Below, one piece after another: positions 1-11,600 of a stretch of 64,000 nucleotides of DNA. The stretch comes from Reticulitermes speratus (lineage: Eukaryota > Arthropoda > Insecta > Blattodea > Rhinotermitidae). The stretch is from contig JAJKFL010000002.1 of assembly GCA_021186555.1 (NCBI GenBank), forward strand, positions 11,220,001 through 11,284,000, read 5' to 3'. Every line of letters starts with the position of its first letter. The stretch's first letter is position 1. The notes under the pieces are model-generated. The model searched no databases and was not told the DNA's origin. It worked only from the letters and a program-made list of their open reading frames with translations. A program made the translations under genes and the position numbers.

Positions 1-990
1 TAAAATACGGCATATTCTACCTGCATTGCCAGCCATTATTGATGAGGCACCGTGACGCCTACTTGGAGCCGTCGTCATTAATCTGAGAAACTGGTAGCGA
101 GAAATCCAAATGAATTAAACGTTTCCCCAATACTATCATCCAAATCTGAACTTCATTTTATTTGACTATAATCAAATCTAGATCCTTTGTGAAAGTATCA
201 CAATGTACATCGTTGGGCCTATGTCAACCAGTAGTAGTAAAACATTCTTTCTCGAAATAAGTTCAATGTAAGCCATAAATCCGATAAAAATTGGCCTCAA
301 TAAAATTGGAACAGCCTGTGTATGCACAGTCTAGTGTCTTTATGTGTCTAGATTAGCCAATAAGCGAATGCTGCTTCCAGGGGGATGTATTCCTTAACAG
401 CCTCTAAAAATCCAAGACTATTAGTTATGACTACGTGATGGAATTTTCTCAAAGTAATTTGAAGGCTGTGTATTAAAAATAAGGATTCAAAATGTAAAAA
501 GACTAATAATAAAGCAGAGCAAACAAGTATGCGGAAGCAGTTACAATAAGAAAGTCCTTTCCTGAATAGAAGGAAAACGTGTATTCTTACGGATCTTGTA
601 ATTGCCTCAAGGGGGTTTCCAGGAATAATCAGTATTGCTCAGTGGAGGACAGATTACGTTGTTCATTTCTTCACGAGTGTAGAAAGGGAGACACGAAGAT
701 AGTGCATCTGCTTCGTAAGTGAAGCAAAACCCATTCGCAGACTGGCAGCAATCTAGGATACAGTGACTTACCTCTTGCATGGACAGTGCCGTCCCCTTCT
801 TCGACAGCGTTATTTTAGAAATGTGATGCCAAAGTTCCATTTTAATTAATTAATTAAAATATAATACCGTCAGCATTAAGTTGTCAGGTATTATAAGTGA
901 AGCTGTTTTCAAATTAATAATACATGTTTTCTTGGACTCATTTTGAAATTTATTTTACAGGACTATGGAATTAAGAAATGTCTACGGTAC
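1..990. other. Intron downstream of the Musashi exon; nothing recognised
   Basis: AT-rich sequence on the 3' side of the minus-strand exon. The next Musashi exon (PKVAFPRR-like) is not present. A 77-codon open frame at 607-840 (minus) has no recognisable domain. Confidence 0.5.
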
Positions 991-1075
991 CTTTTTACCG
1001 TCTAGCTCGTGCGACCCTTGTGCTAAAACCTTATCTACGCTAGCCGGGTCGGCGAAGGTGATAAATCCGAAGCCC
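991..1075 (-). CDS. Rbp6: Musashi-family RNA-binding protein, internal exon of RRM1
   Basis: An 85-bp exon. Read on the minus strand it starts after an AG acceptor (1077-1076) and ends in AAG before a GT donor (990-989). The first base completes a split Arg codon (AG|G). The next 28 codons give [15 protein letters not shown], then [20 protein letters not shown] is the RNP1 motif of an RRM; the SVDKVLAQ and HELDGKK segments are characteristic of Musashi RRM1. The family binds UAG-containing RNA and regulates translation of its targets in the cytoplasm. Drosophila Msi is more divergent here, so Rbp6 (the second insect Musashi) is the better match. Reading through the donor meets a stop two codons later, as expected for an intron. 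Neither the preceding exon (RNP2, MFIGGLSW-like) nor the following one was found, so the flanking introns must be long. The symbol rests on recalled family sequence. Confidence 0.87.
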
Positions 1076-2398
1076 CTATAAGATAACATAAAATATAAAA
1101 CATTACTAACAAGAAAAAACTTCTACCACAGCAAACACACTAATAAGAAAATGTGTTAATAATAAAAAATAACAAATTCTAAGAACAAAGATTTGTTGAC
1201 GACTAAGACAATGAAGCACAGAAAAAAAAAGTATAGAGAGAATCTGTGTAGTATTTTGTGCTAAATAAAAGCAGGCAGTTTCTTCACACACAGACATCTA
1301 CATGAGGTACATTAAGGTCGATTTTCATTGCGAAAGAAACTTGAAATACGACACAGAATAAAACTGTAAAATCACATGTCCCTTGAAGTTCTTTCTTGCG
1401 ACTAATGTTGTCGAAATGTAGGTGTCATTCAAAACTTTATAGGCATTCTGTCCGTACAAAAAAAAAAGGGAGAGAGAATATATTTTAGTGGTCATTTCAT
1501 AGTCTCGCTTTGAGACGGGCTAATTAAAAACGTTTGGGAAACAAAGCAGTTTATTTCTTGAGCACCAAATTATAGTAACTTTGTACATTATGATTCATTG
1601 ATCTGACAGCATAGCCCCATAACACAGAACTATGGGGCTCTGCTGTCAACTGAATTACATGCGACGTACAGTACAATTCATAATATCGCATTACAATATT
1701 ATTCCAAAATGAAAAAAGACCAAAGGAATACTGTGCAGTACATAATCGCTACAATATTGTCAATTAAAAACAGTGACACAAAATTATTCACAGGCCTGTT
1801 CTGTCGTCACAAGTCATTTATCGAGGCTGACGAAATCAAGGATCTTTGAATTTAATTGTTTACATTTCTCTCCCGCTCGTCCTCTTTGCTCGGCCGCAGC
1901 TGTCGAACAGTAAATTTGAAAAGTAAACAATATATTTACGTATTACATACTTTACGAGATAGTGGTCTACGTGTGTTGCGTTTTATGCGCCGGTAAATGA
2001 GCAGGAGCGCAATAACAACCGTGTGGGTAGGCACGGTTTATCTTGCGTCGAAATGTCTGGCGAGTAGAATGTTCATCAGACCGGCAAACTGCGCCTAAAC
2101 TAGGTGACACTTAATACATAATATTCATATACCGATGCGTTTTCCCAACGTTTTGACTTATTACTTTCATAGGAGTGTCTGATTGTTGGTTTAATTAAAG
2201 ACACTGTGCCATACAGCGTCAACCTGCAGGATAAGAAAAATGGGGAATTGGAAAGTGTTCAGGGAAGTAACAATAGCCTGTGTGAAGACTAAGAGAGCAA
2301 TATCACGAAGGAGATAAGGTGAAACCAAATATCCGAATTGAAATAAATACTAAATACTGCAACGACATTCTGTCATGTGAGTACTCATTGCTCTAACG
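1076..2398. other. Intron upstream of the Musashi exon
   Basis: Apart from the 1604-1648 hairpin and a purine-rich run near 1458-1480, I see no coding or repeat signature. Confidence 0.45.
1604..1648. other. Strong short hairpin in the Musashi intron
   Basis: Two 18-nt arms (1604-1621 and 1631-1648) pair with a single internal mismatch around a 9-nt loop. The arm reads TGACAGCA, one mismatch, then AGCCCCATA. It is too short for a usual metazoan pre-miRNA unless the stem continues beyond the visible pairing, which it does not. It may be a fused terminal-repeat remnant or a structured RNA element. Confidence 0.6.
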
Positions 2399-2406
2399 TA
2401 AAGGCT

Positions 2407-2671
2407 AGCCGCTCCCCGTGGCCGCGCGGTCTAAGGCGTAGGTCTGCGGCCGCTTGACTGCTGGGATTGCGGGTTCGACTCCCGCCGGCGGCATAGAATT
2501 CTGTCTCCTGTGAATTTTGTGTGTTGTCAGGTAGAGGTCTCTGCGACGGTCCGATCCCTTGTCCAGAGAAGTCCTACGGAGTGTGGTATGTCTAAACGTG
2601 TGTGATTTCGAAACCTCGACAATGAGGAGGCTTAGGCCCGAATGAGGCTGTTGAGCCATAAGAAAAAAAAC
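2407..2671 (+). mobile_element. SINE-B copy (tRNA-Leu/Ser-like head)
   Basis: The head carries a type-II-tRNA-like A box (TGGCCGCGCGGTCTAAGGCG) and a B box (GGTTCGACTCC). These are the internal RNA polymerase III promoter. A body shared with six other copies in this window follows (TTGTCAGGTAGAGGTCTCTG), and the copy ends in a short A-rich tail. It is flanked by an 8-bp target duplication, taaaggct, at 2399-2406 and 2672-2679. The 84-codon open frame on the opposite strand is a shadow of the SINE. Confidence 0.88.
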
Positions 2672-2679
2672 TAAAGGCT

Positions 2680-3765
2680 GGACTGTTTACAAAGGACAAC
2701 CGGCTTTCACCAGTTATCTCCGCGATGCCTCAACAGTCGGTTCGTCAGCTCTGAGACCGTGGATAAGCCACACACTCTGTACATCAAAGAATGGAATTTT
2801 AACTATATTTTGAACAGCGAAACAGAATTAATGATCGTTAAAATTATACCCTACAGGGAGCAATGCCAGGAAAGATCAAAGAGTATGTAAGTTCAACACT
2901 GATACATCGAAGTGGCTCAAAATCTAATTTGCTTGGGAATGTCTAGTATAGTTTAACTATACATACTTTTAATATGCTCATACAAATTGTATTGAAATTG
3001 AAGCACGTATCATGGGAATTTTAAACTTATACGTTAGTAACGCCGATGGCTAAATGCAATTAAAATGTAATCTACATGCCAATTTTCCTTGTATAATTTA
3101 AGGATGCTAAATTCCTTCACAGCTGAAAGTGGTGTAGAAGTATTGACATTCAGCACAGAAATTCTAATATTCAGTTCTTAGCAACACTGATGGACCGATG
3201 TGCTTAAAAATTTAATATCATCCACAAATTTGTCTCTTACATTTCAAACAAATCGAAAAATGCGGCATACGTTGCCGTATCTCACTTATCGTGTACTTGA
3301 CAACGGCAAGGTCTCAGAGAAAAATATCCTTGACAATTCTCAGTGAAAAATCTTTCGCAAAGTCAAAAGTTCTTACATTGTGGTCTTCTGGGTTACAAAA
3401 TTATCTTGCAGTCAGGTAGGTGGTGGGGAGCAAGGCTTCGGGGAACAAAGTGCCTCCTTATTCTAGGCAGAATACCACAATATCAGTCCTCACAGCAGTG
3501 AGTACATCAAACGTGATACACATCGTTCCTCAAATTCAGAACAGATATGCTAACAATCTTAAATGTGACTAGTGCACCCAACGTAACGTGCTGAACATAT
3601 TCATCGTATTCAGTTAAACAGGAACACACGTGATCAACTGCAGCTACATACGATAAGGAGAAGTTATGAGAGATGAACATGAATGGTGGTTTGAATTTTG
3701 GCGAGAAGAGCAAGACGGTGTGCAGTGGGTTCAGTTGGCTCAAAATAGGATAAGTAGAATGGTAT
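2680..3765. other. No recognised feature
   Basis: AT-rich intronic or intergenic sequence. Open frames at 3507-3827 and 3664-3930 (minus) are about 100 codons with no recognisable family. Confidence 0.4.
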
Positions 3766-3767
3766 CC

Positions 3768-3801
3768 CTGAAGATGGCCGAGAAGGCCGATACATGTGGG
3801 C
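3768..3801 (+). ncRNA. Hammerhead-like motif (degenerate)
   Basis: CTGAAGA, one base, then a perfect GGCC/GGCC stem with a 5-nt loop. It is followed by GATAC where GAAAC would be expected, and then ATGTG. The core A is substituted and the cleavage-site base is G, so this copy is predicted to be inactive. Confidence 0.45.
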
Positions 3802-3839
3802 GTAGTTAAATAATAAATGTAATCCATGAACTTGTGTAT

Positions 3840-4770
3840 ACGTTGTTTGTTTCGTTATTACATAAGTAGCAGGCTGTTGCAAGCACGGTATTGGATCTCT
3901 ATTTCCATGATATGTGGGGAATGTCTTCACAACCTGAGGATTCCAAGAAGGATCCTGCTACACAGCGCTAGTTAGACGAACGCTAGCGAAATGCTTTGAA
4001 AATATGCAGCAACAAAAATAAATTTTACAACACAAATAAACCTACAGAATAAATGAGACTTACACGAGTGGTAATGTGATTATTTTACATAATCTCATAT
4101 ATGGATTACGCTGTATCGGTCTTGAACCTACCAATCACTGAGACTGCAAGTTCGCATCCGCTTCCGGGCATTGGTATTTGTCAGAGTTTTCTTATGCTTC
4201 CTTGCCCGTGCAAAGTCCTTAGACGCATCAGTTCGTCGTCCAAGAAGTTTTACGAAACAAATTGAAAGTGTTGAAATCTTACAGATATGTGTGACTCGGA
4301 TCTGATGAAATCAGTGATAACTAAAGAAGAAGTAATATAGCTGCACTTAACTACATTAAGTGTTAACTCGCAATGCTAATTAAGCTACTTTAGGTCAAAC
4401 AAGACCTGAAAACTCTGCAGCCGAAACTACCGCATAACTACCACAAACATGTAACAACTTTATACGCGAATACTGCATGCAGAACTATCAGTGTGGTCGG
4501 TATGTCGTCGAGGACGAGTCCACTCGAGAGCAAACTTTTCTGTCTCTACCCATCACATCAGCTGACAGTGTGGAAGCACTTTGTACGACGACACGTGACT
4601 AAAAACATAGTGTCACTAAGCAGCCACACTGAACACTTCACTGGAGCTGGCCATGAAAATAATACCAACTTAGGCAATGAGAAAGTAACATCTCAAATGA
4701 TTTGTAAATACTGACTCTTAGTGAATATAAAAGTTAACTTTTTTGAACTTATGAATGTTTAGAAAACAAT
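3840..4770. other. No recognised feature
   Basis: AT-rich. The 73-codon frame at 4493-4714 has no recognisable domain. Confidence 0.4.
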
Positions 4771-4774
4771 ATGA

Positions 4775-4970
4775 CATCCGAAAGAGCATTGCTTTGTTTG
4801 AAGGTTCCCAAGTCGTTTGTCCCGTCATATGAGAAGTATTCCGGTGGATATGAGTATATAGCATTGGTGGCATAGTACTGACAGGCGAAACCAAAGCACT
4901 CTGACAAAACACCCCCACTCTGTCGAACATAAATCTCAAATAGATTGACCCGGGATATAACTTGAACTTC
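4775..4970 (-). mobile_element. SINE-D copy (degraded)
   Basis: It shares the order of segments seen at 15145-15385, 15445-15655, 35755-35935 and 58510-58700. These are a tail with CATTGCTTTGTTTGAAGG, a middle 'gagtata..gcattggtg..gacag..gaaacc', and a tRNA-like head with a degraded B box near 4950. Confidence 0.6.
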
Positions 4971-4974
4971 CGCA

Positions 4975-5490
4975 ATGAGAAGACAGTTCACATACGTCAT
5001 ATTAAAACAATTAATATCGTAAATATGCATGCTGGGTCTTCGTTACGATCATTAACAGATTAATGCTGTTTAAGGAAATAACACGTTAGGTTATCTTCTC
5101 CGGTGTGCAAGTTTTGGTGCTGTCAATGTAAAATCATGCGCACAGTACAAAAATGTTACTAAAAACTAACTCCGGTTAGGCATTAATTTTCTTTGGAAAG
5201 CCACATTCCCCTTAAAAATATATAAAAATTCATAAACTGTCACAAAGAATTGGCTTGGATAGTAGCACGCGTACAGTTGCATGTTAATACAGTACGTCTC
5301 AGGCTAATGTAATTCCGTGAACAAATTGGTAAACAATTGATGACTTTGTAACCGACCGTACATCTTTCGGCTAGTTGTGAAATTCTGATACTTCTTCATA
5401 ATGCAGGATACAAAATGTTAGAGCTCATAATGGAATTCAGAGCATTCATACGTAAAAAATCGCACATATACCTTCAAAGGACAAAAAAGG
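4975..5490. other. No recognised feature
   Basis: AT-rich sequence with no conserved frame or repeat that I can name. Confidence 0.35.
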
Positions 5491-5494
5491 TTAA

Positions 5495-5628
5495 GGACTC
5501 AAGTCTTCCGGGATGTTACGCCGAACTGACTAACCTGAAAACGAAGGCATTATTTTCCTCGAAACATTGGTGACTATCTACCACTCGACACGGTATAACA
5601 TCCCAGAAGACTTAAAATCTTCAGCAAA
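5495..5628. repeat. Foldback repeat with hammerhead-like core
   Basis: Inverted ends: AAGTCTTCCGGGATGTTACG near 5500-5520 against a near-complement at 5595-5622. Inside on the plus strand at 5535-5570 lie CTGAAAA, GAAGG, a loop, CCTC and GAAAC. Related copies lie near 12740-12840, 22688-22775, 32640-32855, 40705-40890, 45155-45245 and 48885-48955. Confidence 0.55.
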
Positions 5629-5754
5629 AACCCTGTGGCAAATTTTTCCCTTGTGCACACTACAAAGGCGTATGAGTGAATACACGTATACCTCCACTCA
5701 TTCTTAATCTCCGCACTAAATAAAGGCAGTTTTCTGCTTCACGCCTTTAAGCCG

Positions 5755-5930
5755 CTTTACCCCCCGGGAAGGAACCCTCGATTCTCACCGAACAGACGGC
5801 TGGGTGGACCACAGAGTCGGTGTGGACGTTTCGGAAAAGAGAAAAATGCCTTGCCCCTGCCGCGAATCTAACCAGCCCGTAGCGTAGTCACCATACAGAC
5901 TACGTTATCCCGATTCACCCGATACCGCTG
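5755..5930 (-). mobile_element. SINE-C copy
   Basis: On the minus strand, a tRNA-like head (5860-5930) is followed by a body segment that matches the SINE-A/C body (accagccc, cagacgg, gggaagg). It is the same family as 36060-36180, 47040-47195 and the outer element at 63405-63930. Confidence 0.65.
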
Positions 5931-5934
5931 TGAA

Positions 5935-6340
5935 AACCTTAAATATCGAAATGGTTGTTTTGTTATACAATAATTGACATATATTCTGAGAATCACGAAA
6001 AAGCCATTAAATACACATGTGGGAAATACGCAAAGCTTGGTAATGTTTAATTAGATGGTGTACACAGGAAATCACTGTGGATTACACGTGGTGTATTTAG
6101 TACTCAAGTCGAAGAAACGTAAAACCTCACTGTGAACACACACAATCCGGATGTCACGCCTAACACGGAAAACACACGGTTACAGACTTTACTGATAGGA
6201 ACATTTCAACAGTGATAAATACGGCAAGTTTACTTATACTTCACCACGGGACTCTATCTTTACGTAGCTGCACGTAAGCTACCAGATGTACTTGATAAGC
6301 ATTCAAGTAATCAAGATATATCCTGTTACTGAATCAGGAG
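5935..6340. other. No recognised feature
   Basis: Sequence between SINE-C and the minisatellite; no coding or repeat signature seen. Confidence 0.35.
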
Positions 6341-7745
6341 ATTGCTTACTGACATCACACCAACGCGTTATTGCTTGCTGTTGTCACAATAGCTCGTTAC
6401 TGCTTAGTGTTATCACAACGGCTGCTTACTGTTTATTGTTATCACAATTGCTCCTTTATTGCTTACTGTTGTCACAATAGCTCGTTACTGCTTAGTGTTA
6501 TCACAACGGTTGCTTACTGTTTATTGTTATCACAATTGCTCCTTTATTGCTTACTGTTGTCACAATAGCTCGTTACTGCTTAGTGTTATCACAACGGTTG
6601 CTTACTGTTTATTGTTATCACAATTGCTCCTTTATTGCTTACTGTTGTCACAATAGCTCGTTACTGCTTAGTGTTATCACAACGGTTGCTTACTGTTTAT
6701 TGTTATCACAATTGCTCTTTATTGCTTACTGTTGTCACAATAGATCATTACTGCTTAGTGTTATCACAACGGTTGCTTACTGTTTATTGTTATCACAATT
6801 GCTCTTTATTGCTTACTGTTGTCACAATAGCTTATTACTGCTTAGTGTTATCACAACGGTCGCTTACTGTTTATTGTTATCACAATTGCTCTTTATTGCT
6901 TACTGTTGTCACAATAGCTCGTTACTGCTTAGTGTTATCACAACGGTTGCTGACTGTTTATTGTTATCAAAATGGCTCTTTATTGCTTACTGTTGTCACA
7001 ATAGCTCATTACTGCTTAGTGTTATCACAACGGTTGCTGACTGTTTATTGTTATCAAAATGGCTCTTTATTGCTTGCTGTTGTCACAATAGCTCATTACT
7101 GCTTAGTGTTATCACAACGGTTGCTTACTGTTTATTGTTATCAAAATGGCTCTTTATTGCTTACTGTTGTGACAATAGCTCGTTACTGCTTCTGTTATCA
7201 CATCATCTCTTTACTGCTTCTGTTGTCACATAGCTCATTACTGCTTTGTGTTATCACAACGCTTGCTTACTGTTTATTGTTATAAAAATGGCTCTTTATT
7301 GCTTGCTGTTGTCACAACATCTCTTTACTGCTTCCGTTATCACAACAGATCATTACTGTTTATTGTTATCACAATGGCTCTTTATTGTTTGCTGTTGTCA
7401 CAATAGCTCGTTACTGCTTAGTGTTATCACAACGATTGCTTACTGTTATCACAACAGCTCGTTAATGCTTTTTATCACAATAGCTCGTTACTGCTTAGTG
7501 TTATCACAACGATTGCTTTATTGTTATATCACAACAGCTCGTTAATGCTTTTTATCACAATAGCTCGTTACTGCTTAGTGTTATCACAACGATTGCTTAC
7601 TGTTATCACAACAGCTCGTTACTGCTTGTTATCACAATAGCTCGTTACTGCTTAGTGTTATCACAACGATTGCTTACTGTTATCACAACAGCTCGTTAAT
7701 GCTTTTTATCACAATAGCTCGTTACTGCTTAGTGTCATCACAACA
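6341..7745. repeat. 1.4-kb minisatellite with 88/87-bp higher-order units
   Basis: The sub-repeats are variants of TTACTGCTTAGTGTTATCAC about 22-29 bp long. Four of them form a higher-order unit. Unit anchors fall at 6378, 6466, 6554 and 6642 (88-bp steps), then at 6729, 6816, 6903, 6990, 7077 and 7164 (87-bp steps). A diverged block from about 7430 has anchors at 7432, 7509, 7589 and 7666 (77-80 bp). Because 87 is a multiple of 3, frames stay open for up to 228 codons (6547-7233), but the translation is low-complexity and there is no gene context. Each unit carries about two TTATCA words, which are TGATAA on the other strand and match the GATA-factor consensus. Confidence 0.95.
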
Positions 7746-8578
7746 ATTCTTCTTTACCTCACACTACGCGTCTATTCGATCAGTTTCACAATTCACAACG
7801 TATTCCGAGATACAGAATGTAAGATAATATTAAAATGGAGGAATATAACGTCATAAATGTTTTAATTCAATTAAATTGGTTCACAGCGTGTAACAATGGA
7901 ATTTTATGAACACGACGATGGATCTTAGGTTTGTATAGAAGACAGTAAATTCCTTGATCAAAAAAATCTACTCAGCTGGTCAATAAGCCACAGCAACATG
8001 GATTCACTTATTATGACTTGGAGTTGGATAGTGTGGATGGAAGACGAGATCACACCAAATTATCTATCGTCAGGGAACTTGGCTGGGAATTCCTGAGAAA
8101 TATCTACACCACCATTGGGATTCGGAACAGCCTTTAAGGGAAGACTGCGGTTTCTGAGATATGGCACCTTGCACTTTGACAGACACGTATCATTTCGGAG
8201 GTGCCTACTGCCTCCATCTTCGGGATAAAAACTCACTGTAACACTTTTAAAATGACTAACTTATTGGCCATGAAGACGGAGACAGTACGTGTCTCCAAAG
8301 CGTTGGTACGTATCTATTCAACTAAATGACGTCATATCTCAAGAATGTAACATCGCCACTGCTCTCTGAAAATTAGGCCTTCATTGCCACGTTTTTGTAT
8401 AATATAATTTAGCTTTACGAATGTATACGTAATGTACTGCACAGTGGGTAAAGTACAGATGCATTTAAGGCGTAAGAAAACACTCACAACAATAACAACA
8501 CCTTAATGGAAAAGTGAGAACAGGCTTGCTTGTTCTCTTTGCTTGCTATGAAAAAAGGAAGGGAGGGAAATCACCTAC
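7746..8578. other. No recognised feature
   Basis: A short frame around 7980-8110 (plus) reads as possible transposase-like protein, but I cannot place it in a family. Otherwise nothing. Confidence 0.3.
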
Positions 8579-8638
8579 CTTGACGCGAACATTCGGACAC
8601 CATTCTCGACCACCAACACGGTCATCGGATCGCGTCTG
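8579..8638 (-). other. Candidate exon, 60 bp, splice-bounded
   Basis: On the minus strand it follows GGTTCTCTTTCAG (a good polypyrimidine tract and acceptor) and ends CAAG before GTAGGT (a near-consensus donor). It has about eight CpGs in 60 bp, far above its surroundings. Two frames are fully open. The one ending in phase 2 (TCA AG) would join in frame to the split Arg codon of the Musashi exon at 1075. It contains RDPMT, reminiscent of the MRDPTT that precedes this junction in Musashi proteins, but the rest does not align. It could be an alternative exon, an exon of another gene or a chance pseudoexon. Confidence 0.3.
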
Positions 8639-8639
8639 C

Positions 8640-11600
8640 TGAAAGAGAACCACTCTTCAAACCATTCCTTCCCTTCTTAATCTCTCCTAAAATTTGGTAT
8701 CTCATACGTTGAGACAGTGAAAGGGTAAATCTCGGACATGACAATACACTACTTAAACCACAGTTACTCAAGTCTACAGCAGTACAGAACCACTAAAACA
8801 TTAAAAACACACTATCTACAACTACAACAGTAAACCATGACAACACCGTGTTTCAGAACTATATAGACTTGTTTGTCTTATGTTATTACAAAGAGATAGG
8901 CTACAGTTACAATATCACAAAGCATGTATTATACTTTCCACAAAATGTTTTGAATTCAAAGACAACATTTTTAAAAAGGCTCGAAATTATTCCTGTTTTA
9001 CACAATTTTCTATGGACAAAGTTTTTAGAAGTCACCATTTGATGTGAATATGGCAAACCCACACTGGGAACCACCTACACGGACGCCAGTCTTGTCCCTT
9101 CGGCAGTAAGTAACGAATTTTATTTCTGCAGGGTCTTCACGGTAAGAACGTTCACAAACAGAATGAAAAATTTGAGCCGAATTATCTATTACGATTTGAA
9201 AAATCTTATAGGAAGAAACTCGTCTAAATAATATTTAAAAATTCAGTTTATACCTCCAAAAGAACAAAACATATAGGCCTGCGGGTTACAAAGATCAGTC
9301 GGTGTCCGAAAAAGTTAATGACATTGTAAAAAAACAGTTTCTGAGACACAGCTGGGTATCAAGGCGGTGAATATCAAGGTTACAGTGTACTTGGATGCGA
9401 CATTGTGTAGATTGGTAGATGGTTACCAACGTTCTGTGGGAACCTGCTGTCCCCACTTTCACAGTACAAGGGGCAACAGACTCCACAAAAACATCAGTAC
9501 CCAATTAGCAAACTACACGACGTCGTACTTCAGAATATTGTAACATGTTTATTCTGAAAACCAAAACAGAAATACCTAAAACCATTCTGTGTGTGAAATT
9601 CACAGTTACTCTACGTTTAACTACACGGTACGTATAGTTACCACAACACTACACAGATATGAAGTGCTGAAGACATTTCATTCAACATTAAACTAACACA
9701 CAACAAATAATCCAGTCATTACATAATTTAAAACAAATCTTAGAAGATTCCACACCACATTTACTACATTACGTATAGACAGGTTTCAGATACTGATTAG
9801 ACACAAGTTAACTGCTACATGTTTAGTAAAATATCATCATAAAACGTAATGCTTCATTTATTTTACTGGCTACACAAAAACAACAGATTACATAATGACT
9901 GACTGCTTGGCCACACAAGTACATAAATATTCCTCTAAGATGCCTCTACACACACACAAACATTCACTGGGATGGGTCAGTGGTGTGGGACGGGATTACA
10001 AAGTCTGCATGAACCGTTCGTATCTTCTTAGCTCCTTTCATTACTTAATGAGGAAGCGTCTTGTATCATCATCGTGTGTCCGTTTGTGTCTCCGCTAGTA
10101 TCTTTTGATAAAGTTTCATGAAAGTCTATACGAACTCAGATCACGCCGACTACTTTCACCACCCACAACGCCAACACGCCGATAGCCAGTAAATAAGATG
10201 CGGGAAAGACAAGTGCTTATTTTTATACGGCCCTGAAGTTTCTTAGTCAATACATCTTCGACCATAACGCATTTCCGATGGTTTACATTTTACAGCTTGT
10301 TAATCAGCTGAACACGGTGGCCCGGCAGAGCGTATATTTAGCACTGCATTTGCTTAGGATAACTAACGAACCAATGGGACCAGACATGGGATGTTGTATA
10401 CGTAAACACTCTGGTAGAAAAACTCTGATGTGCGATAATGCTAGAATTAATGTATGCTACTGGACACGATCCTGAGACAGTTCCGTCCACCGCCCATCCT
10501 CATGACGCACTACCGTGATTAATAAATAAATATCATACAAAAACCAACTACTTATATGATACAAGGTCTTTTACGCCAAAAAAAAATACAATTTCACAGC
10601 AGGTTAAGATATTCCACCTAATAGTGGAACTCACAGGTTCACTACCGCTTTCACAAAAGCCAGATAATGGAAACTGTCTTGAGCTAGTACAATACAGTGT
10701 GCACCTATACATAATATTTACGTAAGATTCATTTTATTTTATAGCTATTTGGTTTCTGAACTTAGCCCATAGACTAGTCTTAAGAATAAAACACAACATT
10801 TTGAAAATCTGATGTTTTCCTCCTCACGTAAAAATGTGAGGGGGCACATACTCAGTTGAGGCCGTCATTACAACTACCTCCACTGACTGAGATTTGCTCC
10901 TTCTAAAGGGCCGAAATGACCAGATGTCCCCCCCCCCCAACACACACAAGTCCAGTTTCCGAAATATGTTGTAAGCCGAATATTACACTGTTGTCACAAC
11001 ACTTTATAACTGATCCTTCGGAAGATCACATTCCCACTTACGACGACCCTTCTAAGCGGGTGACTTCCCTTAAACTTTTCTGACCAAAATCTTATAATCA
11101 TACCTGATTTCGTTGAAACATGATGCCAATCCTGACCATGTTATCCTACCAGATGTAACGTAGCTAAACACACAAACGATTACATATTATGCAGTACGAC
11201 CTAAAACGTGTGAAGCCTATCGTAACGTCTCGGTGCGGAGGCCCCATATCACTCCCGGGTAACGGAGATGACACACATTGTTCTGTGTCCTGCCTCTCTT
11301 ATAAATTTCTTCCACGAAAAATGAGAGAAGGGAATGGTGAGAAAGAATTGTGGCTAACAAGCGAATGCAAGTCGCGTTTCTCCTTGCAGTGGAGTTCACG
11401 AACCACTCAGACGAGGGACGTAGCTTTCACCGTAAAGAACGGAATGGAAGGGCTTCCAATGGATCAGAATCCCAGTAGGGCTGTTATCAGTGTTACCAAA
11501 GTGTCGAATAGAAGAAAGAAAGAGGGGCAAAAATAAAACGAAAGTATGGAGAAAAGAACCGCATAAATCGAAAAAAGGAGAGAAGGAAACGATTGTCGCT

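Noticed and set aside
1604-1648. microRNA precursor
   Set aside because: The 45-nt hairpin is shorter than usual animal pre-miRNAs and pairing does not extend outward; kept only as a hairpin.
6547-7285. Overlapping 228- and 216-codon frames encoding 29-residue repeats
   Set aside because: They are open only because the tandem unit is 87 bp, a multiple of 3. Two frames are open at once, the composition is low-complexity, and there is no gene context.
6341-7745. TTATCACAA words resembling bacterial DnaA boxes
   Set aside because: The genome is eukaryotic and the words are part of a minisatellite unit; no origin features are present.
6341-7745. CRISPR-like array
   Set aside because: There are no unique spacers; units are contiguous variants of one sequence, and the host is an animal.
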